DNA of 34,665 nt from assembly GCA_964426945.1 (NCBI GenBank), contig CAYRSS010000045.1:1-34665 (forward strand), written 5' to 3'. This document shows positions 16,641 through 24,010 of this stretch, piece by piece. The notes below the pieces were generated by a model. That model worked only from the letters and a program-made list of their open reading frames with translations, made no database searches and had not been told where the DNA came from. Numbering within the stretch: position 1 is the first letter of the stretch; each line of letters begins with the position of its first letter. Source of the DNA: CAYRSS01 sp964426945 (lineage in GTDB: Bacteria > Planctomycetota > Phycisphaerae > UBA1845). The position numbers and the translations under genes are program-made.

Positions 16641-17049
16641 GGAATTACGAATGACCAATTGCGGATTGCGGATCTTGGACTGCCCAGCGGGCGGAGCCCG
16701 TCGAGGAGCCGTTATTTCAATTCGCAATCCTGAAGCCGCAAGTCAGAAATCTAAAATCTCAAACTTCAGACTTCAAGTCTCAAATCTCAAATTTGAAATT
16801 TGAAATTTGAAATCTCAAATCTGAACTCTGAAATCTCAAACTGCCAATCCGAAGTCTGTAGTAACCGATCTAAACCTCAAGCCTGACGCATGATCCAGCC
16901 AGGCCAGCACCCTGTGCGGCTCGCCGCTTCGAAGCTCCCTCGCCGGAACGCAGCAGGCTGCCGTGAAGGTCACCGCTCGAAGTGCGCATGCGAGTGAAGC
17001 GTGCAGACGCGCCGGGCACAAAGCCCCTGCGCCCGCTAGTCGCCCGTGA
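16641..17049. repeat. Gap with AT-rich short-word repeat (core 16738-16845)
   Basis: The 409 bases between the convergent pilT-like and dnaB genes hold no gene I can support. The core is strikingly AT-rich for this genome and is made of near-repeats of AAATCTCAAA, AAATTTGAA and related words; TTGAAATT recurs three times without a break (16793-16810). The part before the core has GCGGATTGCGGAT and ACGAATGACCAATTG words of similar style. The part after it (16846-17049) is of normal composition, with nothing recognised beyond a weak GGGGC/GCCC hairpin near the dnaB stop. Confidence 0.7.
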
Positions 17050-18483
17050 TCAGAACGGCACGCCCGATCCGCCGCTGTCGCGCACGCCGATCGGTTCTGC
17101 GCCGAGGTAGCGCTGCTTGAAGTGCGAGAGCTTCTTGTTGAACGTCAACTCGACCGTGCCGACCGGGCCGTTGCGCTGCTTGGCGATGATCAACTCGGCC
17201 AGCCCGCGGAGGGACTCGTCCTCCGGGCGGTAGTATTCCTCGCGGTGGATCAGGAGGATCACGTCGGCGTCCTGCTCAATGGCGCCGCTCTCGCGCAGGT
17301 CGCTCATCATCGGCCGCTTGTCGGCGCGGCCTTCGGGCATACGGTTGAGCTGCGCCATCGCGATGATGGGGATTTTCAACTCGCGCGCCAGACCCTTGAG
17401 GCTGCGGCTGATGGACGAAATCTCGACCTGGCGGCTCTCCGCGCCCGGCCAGTGCATCAGCTGAAGATAGTCCAGGTAGACCGCCTCGATCCCGTGCTTC
17501 TGGTAGGCGCGGCGGACGACGGCCCGCACCTCCATCGCGGTCATGCCGGGCGTGTCGTCGATGTAGAGCGGGGCGTGTTCCAGCTCGGAGCAGGCGTGGA
17601 AGAGCTGCGCCAGATCATCCTCCGACAGCATGCGCCGCCGGATCTTCTGGCCGTCGATCTGCGAATGAGAGCAGAGCAGGCGCTGGGCGACCTGGTCAGC
17701 GCCCATCTCCATCGACAGGAACAGCACCGGCCGCTGCTCCACGCAGGCGGCGTGCTGGGCCATGTTCAGGCCGAGGGCGGTCTTGCCCATCGACGGCCGC
17801 GCCGCCAGCACGATCAGGTCGCCCTTCTGGAAGCCGCCGGTCAGTTCGTCGAGGTGATGAAAGCCCGTGGGCAGGCCGGTTACGCCCGTGTCGGGGTCGC
17901 CCAGCATCTGCGACAGGCGCTTGAGAATGATCGCCAGCGGCTCGGACTGACCGCTCACTCGGCGCGAGGTGACCTCGAAGATGCGCTTCTCGGCCGCGTC
18001 GAGGATCGCCCGGGCGTCGTCCGCCCCGGCGTAGGCGTCGTCGTTGATGGCGCTGCACGCCTTGATCAGGTCGCGCAGCATGCCCTTGTCGCGGACGATG
18101 CGGGCGTAATGCTCGGCGTTGGCCCAGTCGCCGAAGCTCTCGGCGAGCTGGATCATGTAGTCTTCGCCGCCGACCTCTTCCAGGAGGCTGCGTCGGCGAA
18201 GCTCGTCACGGACGACCAGCAGGTCGATCGCCTTGCCGGGCTGGTCGTAGAGGTCGAGCAGTACCTCGAAGAGGCGCTGATGATCCGGCCGGTAGAGCCA
18301 GCCGCTCGCCTCGCGCCCGATGATCGGGATCACGTCGGTGATCGCGTCCCGGCTCATCATCATCGAGCCGAGCAGCGCCATCTCCGCGTCCGCGTCCTGC
18401 GGGGGGAGCCGATCCGTCACCGAAGGGGCACGATCATCCGTGCCGTCGCGGTGACGCTTCTTACTGCGCGGCTCCGTCGCCAT
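17050..18483 (-). CDS. dnaB: Replicative DNA helicase DnaB
   Basis: A 477-residue hexameric 5'-to-3' helicase that unwinds DNA at the replication fork. The N-terminal helical domain (about 25-130) begins with RLPPQDADAEMALLGSMM, as usual. The RecA-like domain has the Walker A LAARPSMGKTALGLNMAQ near residue 230, then VLFLSMEMGADQVAQRLL, and the Walker-B region VYLDYLQLM near 345. The helicase signatures LKGLARELKIPIIAMAQLNR and MSDLRESGAIEQDADVILLI follow. Length is standard (about 470). A lysine/arginine-rich start of about 20 residues precedes the domain. The ATG overlaps the rplI coding end by 23 bases, so translation is probably coupled. This rplI-dnaB order is widely conserved. Confidence 0.97.
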   Translation of the reverse strand: MATEPRSKKRHRDGTDDRAPSVTDRLPPQDADAEMALLGSMMMSRDAITDVIPIIGREASGWLYRPDHQRLFEVLLDLYDQPGKAIDLLVVRDELRRRSLLEEVGGEDYMIQLAESFGDWANAEHYARIVRDKGMLRDLIKACSAINDDAYAGADDARAILDAAEKRIFEVTSRRVSGQSEPLAIILKRLSQMLGDPDTGVTGLPTGFHHLDELTGGFQKGDLIVLAARPSMGKTALGLNMAQHAACVEQRPVLFLSMEMGADQVAQRLLCSHSQIDGQKIRRRMLSEDDLAQLFHACSELEHAPLYIDDTPGMTAMEVRAVVRRAYQKHGIEAVYLDYLQLMHWPGAESRQVEISSISRSLKGLARELKIPIIAMAQLNRMPEGRADKRPMMSDLRESGAIEQDADVILLIHREEYYRPEDESLRGLAELIIAKQRNGPVGTVELTFNKKLSHFKQRYLGAEPIGVRDSGGSGVPF

Positions 18484-18991
18484 CGGAAGACTCCTCGGTG
18501 GCGGCGCGGGCCTTCTCCGCGGCCTCGGCCTCCAGCTCTTCCGCGGTCTTCTCGCGCACGATCCAGACCTTGACCATCGTCTTCAGGTCGTCGTCCAGCC
18601 GGACCTCGACCTGGGCGCTGTCCAGGGTCCGCATCGGCTCGCGGAGCATCACATGCTCGGCGGTCACGTCGTGGCCCAGGGCGTTGAGCGCCTCGGCGAT
18701 CTCGCGGCGGCCCACCGAGCCATACAGCACGCCCGACTCGTTGGCGCGGGCGGCGATGGTCACCTCGGCGTCGGCCATCCGCTCGCACGCCGACTGCAGG
18801 CGGGCACGCGTCTCGGCCAGCTCGCGCTCGGCGATCTTGCGGGCCTCCGCCAGGGCGCGGATGTTCGACTCCGTCGGCTCCTGGGCCAGCCCCTGCGGCA
18901 CCAGGTAGTTGCGGCCGTAGCCTTCCTTGACGTTCACCACGTCGCCGACGATGCCCAGCTTCGCCACGTTCTTTCGCAGTAACAGCTTCAT
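18461..18991 (-). CDS. rplI: 50S ribosomal protein L9
   Basis: A 176-residue large-subunit protein that binds 23S rRNA near the L1 stalk. The N-terminal rRNA-binding domain MKLLLRKNVAKLGIVGD with VKEGYGRNYLVPQGLA is unmistakable. The long connecting helix runs to about residue 75, and the C-terminal domain to about 150 (GVLYGSVGRREIAEALN). The last ~25 residues are an acidic, alanine-rich extension (EELEAEAAEKARAATEES) that makes it longer than the usual ~150. It sits 99 bases behind ssb and overlaps dnaB by 23 bases. Confidence 0.97.
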   Translation of the reverse strand: MKLLLRKNVAKLGIVGDVVNVKEGYGRNYLVPQGLAQEPTESNIRALAEARKIAERELAETRARLQSACERMADAEVTIAARANESGVLYGSVGRREIAEALNALGHDVTAEHVMLREPMRTLDSAQVEVRLDDDLKTMVKVWIVREKTAEELEAEAAEKARAATEESSDGDGAAQ

Positions 18992-19090
18992 GATCGTCCG
19001 TCTCTATCCTCTGGCCGGCCGGCCTCGCGGCCGTCGGCGAATGTCACATGCCCGGCTCCGGTCACCCGGCGAGCCGATCGTCGCCACCCG

Positions 19091-19567
19091 TCAGAACGGG
19101 ATGGCGTCGTCCTGCGGCGGCTCGTCGTAGCCGCCGCGCTGTCCGCCGCCGCCCGACGCGGCGGGGAAGGCGTTGGCCGGCGCGTGCGACGACGCGTCGG
19201 CGTCCTGATTGTACCCGCCCCCGGCTCCGCCTTCACCCCGGCCGCCGAGGAACTGGAAGTTGTCCACAATCACAGCGTGCTTGCTGCGCTTCGTGCCGTC
19301 CTGGGCCTGCCAGGTCTGGTAGTCCAGCCGGCCTTCGACCAGCGCCGACTTGCCCTTGGCCATGTACTGCTTGAAGATCTCGCCCCCCTTGCCGAAGAGC
19401 GTGCAGTCCACGAAGCAGACCTCTTCCTTGACGTTGCCCTGCGCATCCTTGCGCCGATGGTTGGTCGCCATGCCGAACTTGCACACGGCCATCCCCGAAG
19501 GGGTGTACGTCAGTTCGGGGTCCCGGGTCAGGTTGCCCATCAGGATGATGCGGTTGTAGCTGGCCAT
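19091..19567 (-). CDS. ssb: Single-stranded DNA-binding protein
   Basis: A 158-residue SSB, which coats single-stranded DNA and recruits replication and repair proteins. The OB fold covers about 1-108: YNRIILMGNLTRDPELTYTP, CFVDCTLFGKGGEIFKQYM and GRLDYQTWQAQDGTKRS are family-typical. A glycine-rich linker (GGRGEGGAGGGY) leads to the conserved acidic tip DDAIPF, which docks partner proteins. The start has GGAGAGG about six bases upstream. Many bacteria have rpsF-ssb-rpsR-rplI; here rpsR is absent from the cluster. A possible own promoter lies at 19635-19663. Confidence 0.97.
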   Translation of the reverse strand: MASYNRIILMGNLTRDPELTYTPSGMAVCKFGMATNHRRKDAQGNVKEEVCFVDCTLFGKGGEIFKQYMAKGKSALVEGRLDYQTWQAQDGTKRSKHAVIVDNFQFLGGRGEGGAGGGYNQDADASSHAPANAFPAASGGGGQRGGYDEPPQDDAIPF

Positions 19568-19634
19568 GAGCCTCTCCAGTTGGTGTCTCGCGTCCGGCGG
19601 CCGACCCTAACCGTGCCCCGGCCGCCTCGGGAGC

Positions 19635-19663
19635 ATTGCAGCATCCCGCCGGCCGAAAGGCAA
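19635..19663 (-). promoter_or_regulatory. Possible promoter of ssb
   Basis: On the minus strand TTGCCT (19658-19663) and TGCAAT (19635-19640) are spaced by 17 bases, about 68 bases before the ssb start. The surrounding bases (19664-19690) are AT-rich for this genome, with runs such as GTTTTTGTTC. It would allow ssb-rplI-dnaB to be expressed apart from rpsF. Confidence 0.4.
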
Positions 19664-19730
19664 GCAAAACCTGAACAAAAACCGAACAACAGAGCGCCCG
19701 GTCTCGTGGCGCAGGGCGGCCGCGGCCCGA

Positions 19731-20219
19731 TCAGGACTCGGCCACGGGGGCGCGCTGCTCAGCCGGCCGCGGTCCGCGGGGGCGATCCCCGCCGCGGCCA
19801 CCGCCGTCGCGGTCCCAGCTTTCCCGGCGGGGCCCACGGGACTCGCGGTCGCCGCCGCCCTCGTCATCGCCGCCCGGCGCCTCGCGCTGCACGAGCGAGA
19901 GCTCCATCAGTTCGGGCGTGATGTGGTCGGCCCGAAGGACGAGCAGGCGGAGAATGTTCTCCGAGATCTGCGCGTCGCGCTCGAACCCGACGATCTTCTC
20001 GCCCGGGGCGCGGAAGTACGTCAGGACGTACACCCCGCGCTTGCGGCCCTGAATGCGGTACGCGAGGCGGCGCTCTTCCCACTTGCGGCAGAAGAGCAAC
20101 TCGCCGCCGGCGCGGTCGATCAGGCGCTTGACCTCGCCCTCGCAGGCCTCGAAGTTCGCTCCGAACGTCGGATCGAACAGAAACATCGCTTCATACTGGT
20201 ACAAGGTGTCTGCTCCCAT
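19731..20219 (-). CDS. rpsF: 30S ribosomal protein S6 with long hydrophilic tail
   Basis: A 162-residue small-subunit protein. The first ~105 residues are the S6 fold: YQYEAMFLFDPTF, a long helix with CEGEVKRLIDRAGGEL, CRKWEERRLAYRIQGRKRGVY and FERDAQISENILRLLVLRAD. In other bacteria S6 pairs with S18 on the platform of the 30S subunit. The last ~50 residues are a low-complexity tail of G, R, D, E and P (GGDDEGGGDRESRGPRRESW), which is not part of the fold. It lies between pth and ssb on the minus strand with gaps of 89 and 163 bases. Confidence 0.96.
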   Translation of the reverse strand: MGADTLYQYEAMFLFDPTFGANFEACEGEVKRLIDRAGGELLFCRKWEERRLAYRIQGRKRGVYVLTYFRAPGEKIVGFERDAQISENILRLLVLRADHITPELMELSLVQREAPGGDDEGGGDRESRGPRRESWDRDGGGRGGDRPRGPRPAEQRAPVAES

Positions 20220-20241
20220 GGCTTCGCAGTCGCTGCCTGTG

Positions 20242-20260
20242 CGGCGGGCACTGCCCGCCG
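20242..20260 (-). promoter_or_regulatory. Hairpin in the rpsF leader
   Basis: CGGCGGGC (20242-20249) and GCCCGCCG (20253-20260) make a perfect 8-bp stem with a three-base loop, ending 22 bases before the rpsF ATG on the minus strand. There is no T tract after it. It could be a weak terminator after pth, or a leader element; S6 operons are often autoregulated by an S6:S18-binding hairpin, but I cannot show that motif here. Confidence 0.4.
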
Positions 20261-20308
20261 GTGAAGTCAGAATCAGTCTCCGTCACACTCTCACGGGTCC
20301 GGGCGGCC

Positions 20309-20869
20309 TCATCCGTCGCCGTTGAAGCGGTTCATCGCCGTTGCCGCCCCGTCCGTGATCCACGTTTCCGTCGCATCGGCCGCCCGCTTGCGGGCCGGGC
20401 CGATGACCGCCTCTTCCTCCGGGGTGAACCGGCTCAGCACATACACCGACGGCACCCCGAACGGCTCGCCGATACCGATCCGCAGGCGGCACCACTCGTC
20501 GCTGCCCAGCGTCTCGATGATGTCGCCCAGGCCGTTGTGTCCGCCGCCCGAGCCCTTCGTCCGGATTCGAAGCCGCCCCAGCGGCAGGGCGTGATCGTCC
20601 GTGATCACCAGCAGGTCGCCGGCCTCCAGCTTGTAGAACCGGCCTGCCGCCAGAACCGCCCGCCCGCTGCGGTTCATGAAGGTCGTCGGCTTGAGCAGCA
20701 CGACCTTCTCCCCGCCGCACTCGCCCTGGGCAAACCAGCCGTGGAACTTCTCGGTGGTCATCGACAGGCCCCAGCGCTGGGCCAGGATGTCGACGACGTC
20801 GAAGCCCACGTTGTGGCGCGTGCCGTCGTACTTCGCACCGGGGTTGCCCAGGCCGACGATCAGCTTCAT
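20309..20869 (-). CDS. pth: Peptidyl-tRNA hydrolase
   Basis: A 186-residue cytoplasmic esterase that releases tRNA from peptidyl-tRNA dropped by stalled ribosomes. The start KLIVGLGNPGAKYDGTRHNV contains the asparagine and catalytic histidine (RHN) of the family. KPTTFMNRSGRAV, then ITDDHALPLGRLRIRTKGSG and GGHNGLGDIIETLGS complete the active-site signatures. The frame is open back to 21154, but that overlaps rplY and is low complexity. The ATG at 20867-20869 has GGGAG seven bases upstream. It follows rplY by 26 bases, the common rplY-pth pair. Confidence 0.97.
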   Translation of the reverse strand: MKLIVGLGNPGAKYDGTRHNVGFDVVDILAQRWGLSMTTEKFHGWFAQGECGGEKVVLLKPTTFMNRSGRAVLAAGRFYKLEAGDLLVITDDHALPLGRLRIRTKGSGGGHNGLGDIIETLGSDEWCRLRIGIGEPFGVPSVYVLSRFTPEEEAVIGPARKRAADATETWITDGAATAMNRFNGDG

Positions 20870-20895
20870 CAGCCAGCTCCCGGCCGAACCCTCTG

Positions 20896-21543
20896 TCAGT
20901 CCGCGGGCTCCTCTTCCTTCTTGCCGCGGGCGATCACTTCGGGCTGCTGCGGGGCTTCCTCGCCCGCCGTGACAGCCTCGGCGATCTCGGCCACGTGAGC
21001 GGCCGCCTCGCGGACCATCGCGACGCGCTCCTCCGGACCGGGCACCGCGGTCACGCCCGCCGGCAGCGCCAGGTCCTTCACCAGCAGCGCCTCGTTGAGG
21101 TGCAGGTGACTCACCAGCGGGTGCAGCGTCTCGGGGATCGCGGTGACCACGCACTCGACTTCGATGTCGGCCATCAGCTGGTCGAGCACGCCGCCTTCGC
21201 TGACACCCTTGGGCGTGCCGCGGAGCTCGATGCCGACGCGGACGCGGACCTTCTCGGTCAGGTCGACGCGCATCAGATCCATGTGGATCGGCACCGCGCC
21301 GAGGTGGTCGTACTGCACCTCCTTGATGAGGTAGGCGTTCTTGCGGCCACCCATGTTCAGTTCGAGCGTGCGAGCGCCGTGGTGCAGGGCCACCACGACA
21401 TCGTGGCGGTCCAGCGTCACGGCCTCGGGCGCCTCGCCGTGACCGTAGATGATCGCGGGGAGCTTGCCGTCTTCGCGAAGCCGGCGCGCGAGGCGCTTGC
21501 CGTGCGGATCGCGCTTGTCTGCCTTCAGTGATACGGTTTCCAT
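20896..21543 (-). CDS. rplY: 50S ribosomal protein L25 (TL5/Ctc form)
   Basis: A 215-residue large-subunit protein that binds 5S rRNA. The N-terminal domain (about 1-95: KADKRDPHGKRLARRLREDGKLPAIIYG, quoted here in part as GKRLARRLREDGKLPAI) is the L25 5S-binding fold. The C-terminal ~100 residues form the beta-rich TL5 domain of the long Ctc-type proteins (GIELRGTPKGVSEGGVLDQL). The tail is acidic and alanine-rich (GEEAPQQPEV). The ATG is at 21541-21543; the upstream site is a purine-rich AGAGCAAGAAGAGCAAAG. It lies 94 bases behind prs and before pth in the usual order. Confidence 0.95.
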   Translation of the reverse strand: METVSLKADKRDPHGKRLARRLREDGKLPAIIYGHGEAPEAVTLDRHDVVVALHHGARTLELNMGGRKNAYLIKEVQYDHLGAVPIHMDLMRVDLTEKVRVRVGIELRGTPKGVSEGGVLDQLMADIEVECVVTAIPETLHPLVSHLHLNEALLVKDLALPAGVTAVPGPEERVAMVREAAAHVAEIAEAVTAGEEAPQQPEVIARGKKEEEPAD

Positions 21544-21637
21544 GCTTTGCTCTTCTTGCTCTTTACTGGGTTTACGTAGCCCGTCACGCAGCCGGGCCGC
21601 CGCGCCTTCCGCGCGGGGCCGCCTGTCCTTGAGCCCG

Positions 21638-22618
21638 TCATCGCCCGAACAGGGCGCTGACCGAGCGGTGTTCGTGAATCCGGCGGATGGCCTCGCCCAT
21701 CAACTCCGCCACCGACAGCACTGTCAGGTTCTTCAGCCGGCCGCGCACTTCCGCGGCAATGGGAATCGTGTCGGTGACCACGATTTCGGAAAACTCGCAA
21801 CTCGCCAGCCGATCAACCGCCGGCCCCGCCAGCACGCCGTGCGTCACGCCGACAAACACCTGCTTGGCGCCCTGGCTGCGCACCAGCTTCGACGCCTCGC
21901 ACACCGTGCCCGCGGTGGTGATCATGTCGTCGAACATGAGCACGTTCTTGCCGGCGACATTGCCGATGATCGTCACCGCGCGGGTTTCGGCCCCGCTGAG
22001 GCGCCGCTTGTGAATAATCGCCAGTTCGCCCCCGAGACGCGACGCGAAGTCGCTGCCGGTCTTGATGTTGCCCAGGTCGGGCGAAACCAGGACCGTGTCG
22101 GGCAGGTTCTTGCGGGCAAAATGATCCGCCAGAACCGGCGCCGCCGTCAGGTGATCCAGCGGAATGTCGAAGAAGCCCTGGATCTGGTCGGCGTGCAGGT
22201 TCATCGTCAGCACGCGGTCGGCCCCGGCCGCGGTGACCATGTTGGCCACCAGCTTGGCCGTGATGGGGGTGCGGCCTTCCGACTTGCGGTCCTGCCGCGC
22301 GTAGCCGTAGTAGGGGATCACCGCGGTGATCCGTCTTGCGCTGGCCCGCCGCAGACAGTCGAGGAAGATCAGCAGTTCCATCAGGTTGTCGTTGGCCGGC
22401 GGACAGGTCGACTGCACGATGAAGCAGTCCTTGCCGCGGACGTCCGACTCGAGCTTGACCAGCATCTCCCCATCGGGAAACGGCGTGGTCATCGCCCGGC
22501 CGCGCTCAGCGCCGAGGTAGAGGCAGATCTTGTCGGCCAGTTCGATTCCCGCGCGGCCGCCGAAAATCAGCAGGTCGCTCGAGTCGTTCTTGTAGTCCGC
22601 ATTGGTGGACGGCCTCAT
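21638..22618 (-). CDS. prs: Ribose-phosphate pyrophosphokinase (PRPP synthetase)
   Basis: A 326-residue cytoplasmic enzyme that makes 5-phosphoribosyl 1-diphosphate from ribose 5-phosphate and ATP for purine, pyrimidine, histidine and NAD synthesis. Visible signatures are LIFGGRAGIELADKICLYLG at the start, CPPANDNLMELLIFLDCLRR, the ATP/metal motif VIPYYGYARQDRKSEGRTPI near 105, the LHADQIQGFFDIP stretch, and the PRPP-binding loop VLMFDDMITTAGTV near 228. Length is close to the family's 310-320. The ATG (22616-22618) overlaps the TGA of the glmU-like gene as ATGA, so translation is coupled. The frame runs on to 22798, but that would lie inside the upstream gene. Confidence 0.97.
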   Translation of the reverse strand: MRPSTNADYKNDSSDLLIFGGRAGIELADKICLYLGAERGRAMTTPFPDGEMLVKLESDVRGKDCFIVQSTCPPANDNLMELLIFLDCLRRASARRITAVIPYYGYARQDRKSEGRTPITAKLVANMVTAAGADRVLTMNLHADQIQGFFDIPLDHLTAAPVLADHFARKNLPDTVLVSPDLGNIKTGSDFASRLGGELAIIHKRRLSGAETRAVTIIGNVAGKNVLMFDDMITTAGTVCEASKLVRSQGAKQVFVGVTHGVLAGPAVDRLASCEFSEIVVTDTIPIAAEVRGRLKNLTVLSVAELMGEAIRRIHEHRSVSALFGR

Positions 22619-23583
22619 GATGCGGCTCCGCAGGACTGCACGCTCCCGACGACCGTGCCGTCGGGGATGGTCTCGCCGGCGGCGATCTGCGCGAACGGGC
22701 CGACGCGACAGTTGCCGCCGATGCGGGCCCCCGCGCCGATGAACGTGAACGGGTACACCACCGTGTCCCGTCCGATGGTCGCGCCGCTCTCGATCCACGT
22801 GTTGTCGGGGTCGACGATCGTCGTGCCCTCGTCCATCACGGCGGACTGGATACGATCCTGCAGCACGCGCGACACGGCCGACAGGTCGAGCCGCGAGTTG
22901 ACGCCCATGGCGTCTTCCGCGGGGACGGCCTTGATCGCCGAGGCTCCCGCCCCGGCGGCCCGCAGGATCGCCACCGCGTCGGTGATGTAGTACTCGCCCT
23001 TGGCATTGTTCGGCCGCACCTGGTCAAGGGCCTCGAACATGTGCCGCCGGTCGAAGCAGTAGTAGCTCGGGTTGACCTCGGTGATTTTCTTCTGGTCCGG
23101 CGTGCAGTCGCGGTCCTCGACGATGGCGTCAAGGTTGCCGAATTCGTCACGGATGATCCGCCCATAGCCGACGGGGTCGTCCAGAACCGTTGTCGCGATG
23201 GTCACGGCGTGGCCGAACTCGCGCCGGGCCTCCAGCAGGCTGGCCAGCGTCTCGCGCCGCACCAGCGGCATGTCGCCCGCAATCACCAGCACGCTGCCCG
23301 TCACCGCCTCCAGCGCCTCGCGGCAGAACAGCACGGCGTGGCCGGTGCCCTTCTGCTCCTTCTGCTCCACGAAGACCAGGTCACGCTCGTCGCGGAAGCG
23401 GGCGATGACGTCGTCCTTGCGGTGGCCGACGACCACCACGATGCGGTCCACCCCGGCCTCGCGGCAGGCGTTAATCACGTAGCCGAGCATCGGCCGGCCG
23501 CACACCTCGTGGAGCACCTTGGGCAGGTCGCTCTTCATCCGCGTGCTCTTGCCGGCGGCCAGGATGACGGCTGCAGTTTCCAC
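22615..23583 (-). CDS. GlmU-like UDP-GlcNAc pyrophosphorylase lacking the acetyltransferase part
   Basis: A 322-residue nucleotidyltransferase resembling the N-terminal uridylyltransferase of GlmU, which makes UDP-N-acetylglucosamine for peptidoglycan and lipid A. Motifs: ILAAGKSTRMKSDLPKVLHEV at the start (nucleotide loop), EQKEQKGTGHAV near 80, GDMPLVRRETL near 105, and NSRLDLSAVSRVLQ near 230. Only about two turns of left-handed beta helix follow (IESGATIGRDTVVYPFTFIG), then the protein ends. Full GlmU is ~450 residues and carries acetyltransferase residues in the part missing here. Acetylation must therefore be done elsewhere, or the protein makes another nucleotide sugar. The start is GTG at 23581-23583 with AGAGG about 10 bases upstream; longer frames run through the tRNA gene. 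Confidence 0.85.
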   Translation of the reverse strand: METAAVILAAGKSTRMKSDLPKVLHEVCGRPMLGYVINACREAGVDRIVVVVGHRKDDVIARFRDERDLVFVEQKEQKGTGHAVLFCREALEAVTGSVLVIAGDMPLVRRETLASLLEARREFGHAVTIATTVLDDPVGYGRIIRDEFGNLDAIVEDRDCTPDQKKITEVNPSYYCFDRRHMFEALDQVRPNNAKGEYYITDAVAILRAAGAGASAIKAVPAEDAMGVNSRLDLSAVSRVLQDRIQSAVMDEGTTIVDPDNTWIESGATIGRDTVVYPFTFIGAGARIGGNCRVGPFAQIAAGETIPDGTVVGSVQSCGAAS

Positions 23584-23693
23584 GATGCCGAAACCTCTTG
23601 CAGTTACAAGTCCGCCCGGGCGGATCGCCACGCGACCCGGCCCCACCGGGACAGGCCCGGCCCGGGGCCTCGTCAGGGCCGCGGTCAGACTCA

Positions 23694-23765
23694 CTACCCG
23701 GCCAGGACTCGAACCTGGAATACCAGGACCAAAACCTGGTGTGTTGCCAATTACACCACCGGGCA
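23694..23765 (-). tRNA. tRNA-Gln (anticodon TTG)
   Basis: A 72-base cloverleaf on the minus strand. The acceptor stem TGCCCGG pairs with CCGGGTA, starting U1-A72 as glutamine tRNAs do. The anticodon stem CCAGG/CCTGG holds the loop TTTTGGT, giving anticodon TTG for CAA. The T arm reads CCAGG-TTCGAGT-CCTGG. The CCA end is not encoded; the base after A72 is G. It is the first gene of the cluster and is followed 110 bases later by the glmU-like start. Confidence 0.95.
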
Positions 23766-23796
23766 ATGCGCGCGCGACGCCCCCGGGGGGCACCGT

Positions 23797-23810
23797 TTGA
23801 CGCCAGTCAA
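23797..23810. repeat. Small dyad TTGAC-N4-GTCAA upstream of tRNA-Gln
   Basis: A perfect 5-bp dyad with a four-base centre (TTGAC GCCA GTCAA) lies 32 bases upstream of the tRNA. Its TTGACT on the minus strand resembles a -35 box, but no -10 follows at the right distance. It may be an operator or chance. Confidence 0.3.
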
Positions 23811-23857
23811 TAGAACTGCCGAAGCCTGCAAAGAAGGAGGCGAGCCCGCGGCAGCGG

Positions 23858-23942
23858 CTTCAGGGGCGAGACTTGAACGCTCCGCCGCAGCGTGGAGCGC
23901 CCACCAGCCCGCCAAAGCAGGCTCGTCCCAATGGCCCTGAAG
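23858..23942 (-). other. Predicted folded element, tRNA-sized but not a canonical tRNA
   Basis: Outer arms CTTCAGGG (23858-23865) and CCCTGAAG (23935-23942) are perfect complements. They enclose two hairpins: CGCTCC/GGAGCG (23878-23883 and 23894-23899) and, best on the minus strand with a G-U pair, AGCCTGC/GCGGGCT (23906-23923). A GTTCAAGTC stretch resembles a T loop, but the T stem does not pair and there is no D arm, so no tRNA is called. It could be a small RNA, a decayed tRNA or part of the repeat-rich gap that follows. Confidence 0.35.
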
Positions 23943-24010
23943 AAAACCGGCCCAGCCCGGAGGCGGACCGGCGAACCGGGAAGGTTATCACAGCCCCACC
24001 GCCCGTCAAG

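Noticed and set aside
16836..17021. 61-codon open frame on the minus strand after dnaB
   Set aside because: No ribosome-binding site, no homology visible, and it enters the AT-rich repeat; probably chance.
22619..22798. N-terminal extension of prs
   Set aside because: It lies wholly inside the glmU-like gene and is low complexity; the ATGA overlap start fits the family length.
23584..23793. N-terminal extension of the glmU-like protein
   Set aside because: It would run through the tRNA-Gln gene and be Gly/Pro/Arg-rich.
23858..23942. A second tRNA gene
   Set aside because: Acceptor-like arms pair, but the T stem has two mismatches, there is no D arm and the anticodon loop is not seven bases.
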